Part shown: piece after piece, positions 1-10,685 of the stretch
How the letters are laid out: every line of letters starts with the position of its first letter
How positions within the stretch are numbered: the stretch's first letter is position 1
DNA from: Lotus japonicus
Taxonomy: Eukaryota; Streptophyta; Magnoliopsida; Fabales; Fabaceae
NCBI RefSeq assembly: GCF_012489685.1
Contig: NC_080044.1
Coordinates: 66,450,732-66,514,731 of the forward strand
Direction: 5' to 3'
DNA: 64,000 bases
Translations under genes and position numbers: made by a program
The notes under the pieces: model-generated
The model's database searches: none
Seen by the model: the letters and a program-made list of their open reading frames with translations, nothing else
Told to the model about the DNA's origin: nothing

Positions 1-669
1 GATGATGGATTTTTTTTTGTTATGATGTTGAAGATTTGCTATAATGTACTTATCTAGGTTTCTGTTATGACTCATGATGTTGAAGATGAGAGTTTTTTTA
101 ATTTAATTTTGTTAATTTAATTTAATTTTGGATGATGATGATGAAGATTTTTTATTAAGTTTTTAAATTATTTTTTTCTGATTAAATTATTGAGTTGGAA
201 TGAAAAATAATTTTTGTAAATGAGAACACTTAGAGTGAATAATATGCTATGTAAATTGACAATAAAGCTTGTATTTATAGGGTTGGGGCCGTTGATAGTT
301 TTTTCTACGAGTATGAGGAAAGCCCTTTAAACAAGGCATCTGAAGGGGGAAGTGGTCTTGGGCCAACTTCCCTTAGGTGGGGTGGTTGAGAAGCCGGCTA
401 TAACCATAAATTAAAATAAACCGAGAAATGAGATGTGGTAAAGCTTAACTATTTTTTTATTATGATATTTTTATTTTCAAGATAAAAAGTATTTGAAAAT
501 ATTTTTTTGTATTTTTAAAAAAATCAAAATTCAAGTTAAGTAGTAAAGAAAACATTCTTGATTATGTTTTTTAAGTTTTATATATCATTCAAATCTGAAG
601 TGAAACTAAAGAAATTTTTTATTATTATTTATTTTTCTTGAGTTTTAGCATCGTATTGTTGTCACCCCA
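1..669. other. AT-rich intergenic sequence, no gene seen
   Basis: No open frame with recognisable protein features was found on either strand. Most of the stretch is low-complexity AT-rich DNA. A GC-richer patch around 285-410 has no recognised identity. Confidence 0.5.
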
Positions 670-1241
670 GATGCAACAGGCGCTAATTAAGTGACATAGA
701 CACACTCGAAAACTCTTACTATGAATTCTAATATCTGTAGCAAATGATAAAAAGCTAAACGCTTGACAACTTGGACAACAAATCCACTTAGAATTCTTAC
801 GCTTGAGCTAAGATGAAAAAGCACTAAATGCTCGTCATGGACAACAAACCGATATGGAATTCTAACATTTAGGGTAAGGTGATGAAGATATACACTCGAC
901 AACTCTGATGAAGAATTTTAATGTATCTGACAAATGATAAAAAACAACTGACACTCGACAACCTGAACAATAAATCCACACAAGAAAGTCTAATGTTTGA
1001 ACTAAGGTGATAGAGCATTAGATGCTCGACACCAAATCGGCGTGAAATTCTAACGTATGGACTAAGATGATGAAGACATGACTCAACGACTCTAACGAGG
1101 AATATTCCTAATATCTAAATCAAATGATAAAAAAACAATAAACATTTGAGTACCTCGACAACAAAGGTAGAGAAGATAGACATTCTACAACTCTTACAAT
1201 GGATTCTAATGTCTAGAAGAAATGTTAAAAAAACAATAAAT
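670..1241. repeat. degenerate tandem repeat, ~187-bp period
   Basis: Related blocks containing 'aattctaatatctg', 'caaatgataaaaa' and 'ctcgacaac' recur near 720, 909, 1094 and 1198, so the spacing is roughly 100-190 bp with diverged copies. The last block is cut by the CACTA element that starts at 1242 and resumes at 5013. I see no coding capacity. It resembles an old satellite-like array. Confidence 0.5.
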
Positions 1242-1262
1242 CACTACACCAGAAATAGCCTT

Positions 1263-1486
1263 TTACAGCGCTTAAAAAAGGCCTTTTACAGCGGTTCCGA
1301 ACCGCTGTAGATCTCGCCGCTGTAAAAGACTCTACAGCGGTTCGAACCGCTGTAAAATGTTCCTTATTACAGCGGTTTATTCAGAATAACCGCTGTAAAT
1401 ACGCACCTACAACAGCGGTTATGTAGCTTAACCGCTGTACTTGGCTTACTTTTTACAGCGGTTTTTATGTTTAACCGCTATAATTG
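1263..1486. repeat. CACTA left subterminal repeats (TACAGCGGTT)
   Basis: The decamer TACAGCGGTT or its complement AACCGCTGTA occurs repeatedly here, often as face-to-face pairs such as the one at 1336-1356. In En/Spm elements subterminal repeats of this kind bind the element's own TNPA-type protein; that role is inferred here by position and arrangement. Confidence 0.85.
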
Positions 1487-4400
1487 AGTGATGTCCATTA
1501 CAGTTTTTTCAGCCCCTGAATTACCCCTTGTTCAGCCATAAGATCAACATTTTTCTAAATTACAGCATATCAACATTCAGCCATATATAGAATCAACATT
1601 TCCTAAACTTCAACATATCAATAATTAACCTAAACATGAGAGTTTTTGTCTAGGTATCTAATGTACGTCCTTTTTCTAAAATAAGATATCATCAAAAGCT
1701 TAAAAATACAATAAGCACTAACAGAATTTAAATTCTAATGTATGCTAGAGCATAATAACTCCACTAATCCAAAAATGAATGGCAACCTGAAACATCATAT
1801 TTGATTATGTATCTTTCTAGACTTCTCTACCAAGTATAATTTAGCATAACTATGCCATTAAGAAATTAAGCAAATGATAAAAATATAATTAATAGGTTAC
1901 CATTGAGGAACAAGTTATATTCATATTATGCATGATAAGTTCTCAAAAACCTGCATTCCTACAAAAGCACAGTTTGGAAACAAACATAAGTAAATGTCAC
2001 CAGTCATGACAATAGAAAATGGTGACCTCAAACTTAGAAGGTAATTGTTAGTTGCAAAAATCAATCTCCATTGGCAATTGAAGAGATGAGAAAGGAAAAA
2101 AAAAAACAGCTCAATAGTAAATTAACAAAGCACTAAATCTTCACCCCCATAGTCCTTGTATTAGGATCCACATATAAAGTTGGCAAGACATTGTATTCTA
2201 AGCAACCATGCCCAAACATATATAAACAAAGAGTGAACCCCTAAGAAAAGAAAGGTGACACTGAGACGTCCCTTGTCTACAATACTTACTTAGAAGAGAG
2301 AAACAAGATAAGTACCTGTGAGTTAGAGAAGGAAATTGTCTTTTTGGTGTCATTAGCTTTGAAGAATATAAGTTGGAGGTGGAAGAACATTTGCAAGTGT
2401 TTTCTGGGGAGCTGGGTAGGTGGATGTTCTGTTAGTTTCTTCGTTTTCTCCTTAGTCTAGTCTAAATGCAATAAAATATAAATTTTGAATCATTTATTGG
2501 TTAGAAGACTTAGATTGAAATGTTAATGAGGAATGTGACTTATACCTTTGCTAGCTTGTTGTTTTGCTCCTGCAATGCCCTTTCCCAAACAATTATCTAC
2601 ATTGACTGAACAATAGTAATGAAGTTGGAAAGAAAAAGGATATACCTTGAAACCGTGACACAACAGCAGAAGGCAAGAAGCATATCTCAGTGAAGGAATC
2701 ATATCCAACCAGAAGACAGACCAAGTAAATTGCTCCACACACAACAACCAACACACAACAACCACTGCAGAAGTGGTTAAGCTTAGTTTTATGTAGCAAA
2801 CAGAAAGAGAGAGAAAAGAGGTAGGAAGAAATTCATAAATGGCATTAGAAAGCACAATATATTTTTATCACCTAGAAGTTGTATTTTTACCCCCTAGAAA
2901 GTGTATTTAATATCATAATTATTGAGATACCAAAGTAATGCTTTTGAGAGGCTTCGGAAATAACTCAAGGTACCTAAGTGGGCAGTAAGAATTACAGTAA
3001 TGACAGCTTATATTCTAGTATGTGTATGAGGACTCAACTTAAAGATATAGTATAGGGAACTTAGATCGGATAGGAATTTTCAAGAACTACTGCATCAGTG
3101 ATTCAGCATGCAATGAATAAGAATCTCTACTACAAACAAATATCATGAATCAATAAGCAGATTGCAGAAAATTCCTAAGCTGCAATCCCTAACTTCATTA
3201 AACTTACATTTCCCAGTAAGTAGCAAACAAATTGAACAATTGCAGCTCAACATCCAGGAATGCCAGATGAACTTGCTTGATAGATTTTATGTGACAATGG
3301 CAGTGTGTTGATTACTTTATTTCTGTATGTCTAACCTTAATATTTACCCCTGATCCCAATAGAAGGGCACATTACTATGGCTACATGTCAATTTTGAAAA
3401 TTCCTCTCCTAAGGACCAAATTTATTATTTCATTCCATGGTCTAGCAAGTATAAAGCAATGGAGGATTTTATGGCTTTTCCAAATGAAAAGAGAAGGATG
3501 ATAAGTAGATAATCAAACATGCAGAGAGATCTGAGTTAGACACTTGAGCCAAAATGGAGATTTGTCAAGTACCAATTACTGTGTTTGTGTGTGTGTTTGA
3601 GAGAGAGAGTGCTTGCTGTCCCAGCCGAACAGTGAAGATTATCCACTACAGCTGAGTGTGCAGTACACTGACTAAGGTTCTGGTTCTGGAATTGGATTTG
3701 GCTCTGGAATTGGACAATTGTTGCAGCAATTGATTTGGCTCCGGAACTGGACGATTGTTGCAGCAATGATGAACAAGGTTCTGGTTCACTAGTGAAGAAC
3801 CATTGCAGCAGTTATTTCTTAGATGAACAGGTGAAGAGGTGAAGAACGGAGGATGTGGTGGTTTGATGATGGTTCAACATAGACGAATTCGGGAATATTT
3901 TTTCAAGGATGAAGAGCAGGCACGTGACTCATTTAATTAGTTGCTTTGATCTCATTCGTTCATTGTGATCTAAAGGCTGTAAATCATTCACATGTTTCTC
4001 ACATAAGAGAGGCTTTATCATATGATACATCCCCTCATCCATTAATGTAACTTTTTCCATAAAGTTGTAAGCAAACTCTAGCAACTATTCCTAGACCCTT
4101 TTCCCCCTCTAAACCAACAAGCAACTAGCAAGCATGATCCAGATTCATTGAGGCGATTTTCCTAAATTCACTGTAGTCACGATTTTGTAGAGGTGTGAAA
4201 TAAGGACTAAAGTGAATTTAGGAAATTTCAACAGCAGGAGACTCAAAACTCAAACCCTAGGCTGCATTTACAAAATTGAAGAAAATCATACTACCAGATC
4301 AAAGTATTACCTTATGAGGAAGAAGAAAATTGCTTGAGGAGAGGAGCAATGGAGCGCTGTTGAACTTTGAGAACAGGGCAACGAACCGTGCATGAAGGAC

Positions 4401-4639
4401 ACAAAACAAGAGCGGCAACGACGCAGCAGGGATGGAGGCGACAGCAAGGACGGCTCCGGCGGCGGCAAGGACGGTGGAGGAAGAGGTAAAACACGCGTTT
4501 GAGAGAAGGAGAAGAGGTTAAGAGTCGAGAGTGAAAGTGTGGTAAAGAATATGGTTTACAGTTATTGGGTATTGTTAGTGGGGTACGAATTCAATACGGT
4601 ATAATATACTTATATTTAAAAACCAACACATCTAATTAA

Positions 4640-4705
4640 AGCTCACACAAGCCCAGTGGTAAGAAGTCATACAATTTTTTGAGGTACCCGGGTTCGAATC
4701 CCATA
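4640..4705 (+). other. tRNA-like A-box/B-box segment (SINE head or tRNA relic)
   Basis: Inside the CACTA element, 'gcccagtggtaag' (about 4651-4663) resembles a pol III A box, and 'ggttcgaatcc' (about 4691-4701) is a perfect-looking B box 30-40 bp downstream. This spacing is typical of tRNAs and tRNA-derived SINEs. No full cloverleaf could be drawn, and a T-run follows at about 4713. A SINE fragment is the likelier reading. Confidence 0.45.
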
Positions 4706-4737
4706 TGAAACACTTTTTAATATTCACGATCTATTAT

Positions 4738-4997
4738 TAACAGCGGTTAGTAGATACACGCTGTAAATAGTGGAACCCAATTATTTACAGCGGTTTAAAA
4801 CTTAACCGCTATAAAAGCCTAGTATCCGTTCCGCGTTTTTGTGTTTACAGCGGCTGCATAATTAACCACTGTTAATAGGTAATGATTTTACAGCGGTTTA
4901 CTCTTTAAGCGCTATAAAATCCTATTATCCGCTCCGTGTTTTTGTTTTTATAGCGGCTGCTAGGTGAACCGCTGTAATAGGGGCGCTGTAAAAGCCC
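4738..4997. repeat. CACTA right subterminal repeats
   Basis: Copies of TTTACAGCGG and of its complement CCGCTGTA(A) recur at about 4739, 4785, 4841, 4896, 4950 and 4966-4992. They mirror the left-end array and run to the terminal inverted repeat. Confidence 0.82.
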
Positions 4998-5042
4998 TTT
5001 TCTGGCGTAGTGAATGTTGACAACCATTTGAACTACAAATCT

Positions 5043-5305
5043 GGGATTTGGGTTTGCCACCCCACCTATTGGGTTTGACACCCCACTTTATTTAATACGG
5101 GAATTAAATTTCCGTTTTCAAAACGGAATTTAAAATTCCGATTTTTTTTTATATGCAATGAACGGTTGAAAATGTGCCACATATGCTAAAACACATAACG
5201 GTTTTTTAATTTCCGTTTTTTTCGTATTAAAATCGGAATTTTAATTCCCGTTTTTAGTAAAGTGGGGTGCCAAACCCAATAGGTGGGGTGTCAAACCTAA
5301 TTCCC
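5043..5305. mobile_element. Mutator-type MITE (263 bp)
   Basis: Terminal inverted repeats of about 48 bp begin GGGATTTGGGTTTG and end in the inverted counterpart CCTAATTCCC. They are flanked by a perfect 9-bp duplication TACAAATCT at 5034-5042 and 5306-5314. Nine-bp duplications with long inverted repeats are the Mutator superfamily signature. The interior contains further inverted 'aaaacggaa/ttccgtttt' segments and no frame. It lies only 30 bp from the CACTA end, in the same tandem-repeat array. Confidence 0.9.
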
Positions 5306-5315
5306 TACAAATCTG

Positions 5316-6650
5316 CGGGAGAGAAACAAGTATAAGACAGATAAAAAAAATACTAATAACACTCACTGAGTCATACTTTCAATTTAGTGGTAACAACGTA
5401 AATTTCAATCAATGGATAAGAAAACATGAAAAAGTGACTAGTAAATGTTGCTAGCTAACACTTCGAAATGGATAATATATTAATATCAACTCAAGTACAA
5501 GCTAGCTAGTCAGTGAAACTGTGAAACCTCTATATCTAGCATGCACTTCAACTCAGACAGTGATAACACTACCCATTTTACCATTTAGCGTATACTACCG
5601 AGATTTGAACCAAAAAAGCGAATACTACCAAGGAATGCCGTGTGCATCTAGATATCCATGGATAACTCCAGATCAAAGGCCGATTAAAACGACACCTGCA
5701 CTCCCACTCTCACCTGTTGTTTTCCTAATTTTGTAAAAATGTGAAAAACACCAAAGTAATTTGTGCAGTTGGTCAATTGACAAACAAACCCACATGTTAA
5801 TTAGGCTCATAAAGCATGTCGGTGGATTTGCTGTAATAGCATTATTCATCTAAAACAATGGAATTAGATTTCCCAGTTGCTTGAACATGCCAATTAAGTG
5901 AGAGTAGCAATGATTAACACGCAAATAAATCAACCCAAGGGCCCCCCTTATAAAGCAAAACACTCTCTATACTCTCTATTTGATTCCATTTTTTTCTCAT
6001 GTGCAATTATTTCAGGAAAACGCGTCAAACTCCCATCACATATCAACAACAACAATGCCATTGGACCCACCAAAAAAGCCTACACCTATAGTATTTTATT
6101 TTCTTCAAACACCTAAATATGAAAAGAAAAATGTAAAAAATATATATATATAAAGTATAAACAAATCACACCACTGTCGGCAAGTATTTTTACCTGTACT
6201 GTACTACTGTCTTGCTACTACGTTAAAATTTACAGCTGGACAAATCTATCCAATCCCCCAAAATCCAACGGCTAGTACGTACTCTCTCTGTCCCACTACG
6301 ATGTGGATCCCATTATAGCATCTCCCAAATTGCTCCACTTGTCTCTATCACCTAGCTGTCTCTCCACCCTAAATTACCGTCTTCTATTTTTTACCATTAT
6401 CCACATCCATTTACCAAATAGTAAATAATCAACATTTTCCTATGACTCATTGGTAAAAGTAAACCATATCCAAATCGCAGGGCGCTGATTGATGAACGGA
6501 CAAACTATACGAAAATTACGGAACAACTCATGCTTAATCGAATCCTAGATAGGAGAACACAAACAAAATTAAAAATAATTAAAAACAAATAAATAAAATA
6601 AACAACAACAAAGAAAAAACGTTACTCCAACTTTCTTTCTTTACAAAAGA
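5316..6650. other. intergenic sequence, no gene recognised
   Basis: The short open frames here (for example 5521-5736 and 5898-6116) show no protein-like composition or motif. The stretch is AT-rich with scattered purine runs. The 3' untranslated region of the epimerase gene probably starts around 6650-6913. Confidence 0.4.
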
Positions 6651-6913
6651 AAAATGTTAAAAACCCAATAACACAAATTTAATTTTGATGCCAAAAAAAG
6701 AAAAGAAATCAGCAAGGCACACAGCTGTTTTAGCTGGCTGGCCTCTCAAGTAAAGAATGTATTCTTTTTTCTTTTCTTGGTCTTCTCCCCTTTACTTTGA
6801 CCAGATTTTTTTTTACCCCTTCCATGAAAAATTCTAAGAGTAACAGACTAAAAAGGAAAAAAATAAATAAAACCCCTTCCCATTAAAAAAAAAAGAAAGG
6901 TAAATTAAACCAG

Positions 6914-8209
6914 TTAATTTACAGGTTTCCCGTGATTGTAGCCGTAATAGGAAAGGTACCATTTCACAAACTTCTTCAACCCGGTTTGCAAATCGGTTGT
7001 CGGTTTATACCCGAGTTCTCTCCGGGCCGAACTAATATTCGCATGTGTGAACGGAACGTCACCGTTTCCAGGCATATCCACCACGTTCCTCTTCGCCTTC
7101 ACCTTCAAATGCCCCTCCAAGATACTCACCAGAGTCGGCACCGTCACCGGCGAAGTGTTCCCGAGGTTGAAGATCCGGTACGGTGCAGCTCCTTTCTTCT
7201 TCCCACCCGACCCGGTACTCTTCCCAGCAGTATCCAACGACCCGACACACCCCTTCACGATATCATCAATGTATGTAAAATCCCGGGCCAGATCGACCCG
7301 GTTCTTGCCCCGGTAAACAGTGATGGGTTTTCCTTGCAGAATGTTGCGGGTGAAGGAGAAGTAAGCCATGTCGGGTCGGCCCCAGGGTCCGTAAACGGTG
7401 AAGAATCTCAACCCGGTGATGGAGAGTCCGTAGATATGGTTGTAGGTGTGGGTGATTTCCTCGCCGGCTTTCTTCGTCGCGGCGTAGAGGCTGGCGGGTT
7501 GGTCAGTCCGATCGGATTCCGAGAACGGAACCTTCTCGTTGAGACCGTAGACGGAGCTTGAAGAAGCCCAGACAATAGCGGGTTGCGGGTTTGCAGATTT
7601 GCAGGCTTCCATGAGGGTGACGAGGGCGGCGATGTTGCTGTGAACGTAGGAATGAGGATTCTCCATGGCGTAGCGGACTCCGGCCTGCGCGGCGAGGTGC
7701 ATGACATGGGTGAACGCCACCACGTCGAAGAGCTTGGCGAGAAGCTTGGCATCGTTGACGTCGCCTTCCACGATGAAAACGCCGTGGGTGGTGAGGAGGG
7801 TTTTGCGGGCTTTTTTCAACGATGGGTCGTAGTAGTCGTTGAAGTTGTCGAGCCCGACGACGCCGTCGCCTCGCCTTTTCAAGGCGAGGGAAACGTGTGA
7901 GCCGACGAAGCCGGCGGCGCCGGTGACGAGGACGGACATGCCGCCCTGTCGGTGGATCTGTGCGGAGGTGCGGACTTGCTTCTCCCACTGGATCCCGCCC
8001 CAGGAGGCGGAGAGGTAGCGGCTGCCGGAGTCAACGAAGCCTTGGAAGCTGAGGTAGGAAGCGGTGAGGGCGATGAGGAAGAGGGCCCACAGGAACATGG
8101 TGCTGGTGGAGGCGAAGCAGCGGTAGAGTTGGCGGTTCATGCCGTGAGCTCGCTCGACCTTGAACTTTCCGGGGGTTGAGGGGAAGAGTTCCTCCTCCAA
8201 TGAAGGCAT
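6914..8209 (-). CDS. GAE: UDP-glucuronate 4-epimerase, GAE1/GAE6-type
   Basis: The 431-residue product matches the plant GAE family along its whole length. These enzymes convert UDP-glucuronate to UDP-galacturonate in the Golgi, the sugar donor for pectin. An N-terminal cytosolic tail is followed by one membrane span at about residues 38-58 (type II anchor). The extended-SDR domain starts near residue 91 with the NAD-binding G97-A-A-G-F-V-G103. A serine cluster at 216-219 and Y242-A-A-T-K246 form the catalytic Ser/Tyr/Lys set. The variable C-terminal half ends in a YLSYYGY-type tail typical of the clade. The gene is a single uninterrupted exon, as known for plant GAE genes. The first ATG after the TATA box gives the conserved MPSLEEELFPSTPGKF start. 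It is GC-rich relative to its neighbourhood and looks intact. GAE1 and GAE6 cannot be told apart safely by eye. Confidence 0.96.
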   Translation of the reverse strand: MPSLEEELFPSTPGKFKVERAHGMNRQLYRCFASTSTMFLWALFLIALTASYLSFQGFVDSGSRYLSASWGGIQWEKQVRTSAQIHRQGGMSVLVTGAAGFVGSHVSLALKRRGDGVVGLDNFNDYYDPSLKKARKTLLTTHGVFIVEGDVNDAKLLAKLFDVVAFTHVMHLAAQAGVRYAMENPHSYVHSNIAALVTLMEACKSANPQPAIVWASSSSVYGLNEKVPFSESDRTDQPASLYAATKKAGEEITHTYNHIYGLSITGLRFFTVYGPWGRPDMAYFSFTRNILQGKPITVYRGKNRVDLARDFTYIDDIVKGCVGSLDTAGKSTGSGGKKKGAAPYRIFNLGNTSPVTVPTLVSILEGHLKVKAKRNVVDMPGNGDVPFTHANISSARRELGYKPTTDLQTGLKKFVKWYLSYYGYNHGKPVN

Positions 8210-8400
8210 TTTCTTACCCAGATTTGCTTTTTGATTTTTCTTTTTCTTCTGTTGTTGATGGAATGGGAATGGGAAGGGTTGGGTTGGGTTTGATTGGTGA
8301 AAATGGAGATGAAGAAGGAGAAGCAGATGCAGAGAAAAACAAGAAGGAGATTGCTATCTTTTTTTCCTGCACCTGCTATTCGATGAAATGAAAGGGGTGG

Positions 8401-8410
8401 TTATATATAG
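8401..8410 (-). promoter_or_regulatory. TATA box of the GAE gene
   Basis: The minus strand reads CTATATATAA here, about 190 bp before the start codon. That leaves a leader of roughly 160 bp, rich in pyrimidine runs. No other TATA candidate lies closer to the start. Confidence 0.7.
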
Positions 8411-9510
8411 TGGTCACCACCATTGGAAGCGACAAGAATACGCGTGAACGCGTTAAAAACCGGACAGGGTGGATAGACAGATAAAAATGGAAATTCCCAA
8501 TTTTTTAGATAGAGATCAATTTTTCTGTTTTACTATTATTTTTCATTATTTGTCTCATTTCAAAGTTAAATAAATGATATTGAAGAATATTTTACAGTGT
8601 GTGCAGTGGAACTGGACAGTGGAAAGAACAATTTACAGTTTTGTTTTTGTTTGCTGTTGATATAGATTTTAGGATTTTAGGAATAAACAATGGGGGGCTA
8701 ATTGCTGAGCATGAAAGGTGATGGAGATTGGAGAGGGCAGTATTAAATTGTGGCAGGAACATGGTGACCATTACTATTGGCTGTGAGGGGAATAGAGCAA
8801 AAACCCGTGTGTACTTTACACTCATTCCTTGAAGGGCTGGCTGACTTAAAAAAACAAATAATTAAAGGACTCTTATCAACACAGCTCACAGTTTTAAGTA
8901 GTCTCCACTCTACATAATTTATTGTGATCAATTTCAATAAATTGAGTGATGTTCATCCAGACTGCAACTCATGATTTAGTAGATTATAAATGAGATTTAA
9001 CTAGTAAGGGAAATAATATTGAAATGAGTGTTAGATTTTTTTTTAACTAAGATATTTTACATCCATAGTTGTGAGAGATTAAACTTTCACTCAACGTAGT
9101 CCCCGAGTGATAACTCAAGTGATAAGAGATATGAGACATATGAGTTAAGGTTGGGAAAGTCCATGAATCAATCCCTAGATGGTGCAATTTATCTTTCCAA
9201 TATACAAATAAAAACACTTCAATGTTAATACAGAGAACGATAGGAGTCTGAGTAAGAAATGAGTGTTAGGTGATGCATGGATAATATTTCTTAAATATTT
9301 TTAAGATCATTAATAAATATGACAAATGTGAGAAATTATTTTTCAAGCAATGTCTCCAAACAATTAACTTAATTTCAAAACATAAAGGTCATGGAATATT
9401 CTTTTATCTTTGCAGAGAGACGTCAGCTATATACTCCAATAAAAACAGTAAATGTGGGGCGTAGAAGGAAATCAAAGATGTTATTCAATGATATGGGAGG
9501 AATTCTATTG
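8411..9510. other. GAE upstream region and intergenic DNA
   Basis: No convincing gene. The region should hold the distal GAE promoter. Around 9108-9180, 'aactcaagtgataagag' followed by 'gaatcaatccc' faintly resembles a diverged SINE head (A-box/B-box spacing), too weak to call. Confidence 0.4.
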
Positions 9511-9515
9511 TTCCC

Positions 9516-9797
9516 TGTTCTGGGAATGAACATCGAAGAGAGGTATAGTACCTAGAGGTAGAGGGACTGTGCTAAGAGAGAATCAGAATGAGAAAGAGAG
9601 TGCTGAATTTCGAGTGTTCTTTCATCAAATGAGCCAAAAGTCCCTTACAATTGATAACTACCTCCTATTTATAGAGCTTGGGTACTACCTCTTGGGCCAA
9701 TTGGGCCTCCGAGATCAAGGCCCATCTGAAGGCCAGGGCCCCGCCTCAGGGCGGGATACATGCTGGGCGTTGCCCCTCTAGGGGCTCGCCCAGTCCA
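9516..9797 (-). repeat. 3' LTR of the pol-less Ty3/gypsy element
   Basis: This 282-bp LTR appears identical to the copy at 16748-17029. On the minus strand it starts TGGACTGGGCGAGC and ends CCCAGAACA. A TATA box (TATAAATA on the minus strand, 9666-9673) probably drives element transcription. The first ~120 bp of the minus-strand LTR are GC-rich. Confidence 0.93.
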
Positions 9798-10462
9798 CTA
9801 GTCCACAAGACACCGAGCTCGAGGTACGAGAGCTAAGGGTGTCTTTTAAATGCTGTTACATGTCTTATTGTACACCGGAATCTACACTGCCAACATGGCT
9901 TGAGAAAAGAGAAGTTAACTATATCGCCAACATGGCGTGAGCAAAAGGAAACTAGCATTTTCAGTTACCCAGTCCACTGACTTGATGAGCAAACCAAGCT
10001 GGCAAGTCCACAAGTCCGCAAGCGGCGAGAACGACTACTTTGTATTGGTGATAAGTTGGAGCAGGTGTATGATCGCTCGCCGGCGGGAAAGGCGGCAGGC
10101 ATGGGTCATGTGCCGATCATTCAATCATTGACTGGCGGTGACCCCGGCGAGCGACTGAACTTCGTTGTTGGTGTCAATCGTCAGGCGATGGCGTTTGATC
10201 CTTATAGTGGCGAGGCTTTTCGCGCTTTCCCTTATTTTAAAACCCTTTCAAATTTCTATCTGCCTCACGTGGCTGCCCCACGTGATGTGTTGGTTACATC
10301 AATTTCCCTCTTTCTCCGGAACCGTCACTTCACCTTTCATAACCGTCCCATCGTGCGCAGTAACTCCCCTTTGCACGCGACCCACTTCCCCAAAACCATC
10401 ATGACTTCCAACCTTCCACACGCGTCCAACACGCGTCACCCTTCCAGCTTCTCCCCTTCTCC

Positions 10463-10470
10463 TATAAAAA
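10463..10470 (+). promoter_or_regulatory. TATA box of the antisense gene
   Basis: TATAAAAA lies 216 bp before the antisense gene's start codon, followed by a pyrimidine-rich leader. A GGTGAGT donor-like site near 10606 may mark a leader intron. The gene therefore seems to have its own promoter rather than using the LTR, which points the other way. Confidence 0.6.
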
Positions 10471-10685
10471 CCCTTCTTCCCCACTGTCATCCCTTTCCGA
10501 GACCCCTCTTCACTTCCCTAATCGCTTACCAAACTCCTTCTGCCCACTTCCGCTCCGGAGCCGTCGCTTATCACCCTTTCCGCTACCCACTCTTCACATC
10601 CTACTCCGGTGAGTCCCACTGTCCTTATCTTTACATCGCACACATACTGATCTTTTCTTTTCTTTCACTTCACTGTCTTCTAAAA

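Larger units (their letters stand above)
1242..5012. mobile_element. CACTA (En/Spm-like) DNA transposon, non-autonomous
   Basis: The left end reads CACTACACCAGAAA and the right end is its near-perfect inverted complement (TTCTGGCGTAGTG). The 3-bp duplication AAT occurs immediately outside both ends (1239-1241 and 5013-5015), the target size known for CACTA elements. Both ends carry subterminal repeats around the motif TACAGCGGTT. The 3.77-kb interior has no transposase (TNPD/TNPA-like) frame and only short open frames, so movement would need an enzyme supplied in trans. A ~37-bp direct duplication lies near 3695-3768. Orientation cannot be assigned without coding sequence. Confidence 0.93.

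Noticed and set aside
4640..4705. Functional tRNA gene
   Set aside because: A- and B-box-like sequences are present but no cloverleaf with anticodon and acceptor stems could be drawn, and it lies inside a CACTA element.
6932..8391. Open frames on the plus strand across the epimerase gene (for example 6932-7561)
   Set aside because: They are shadows of the GC-rich GAE coding sequence and have no family resemblance.
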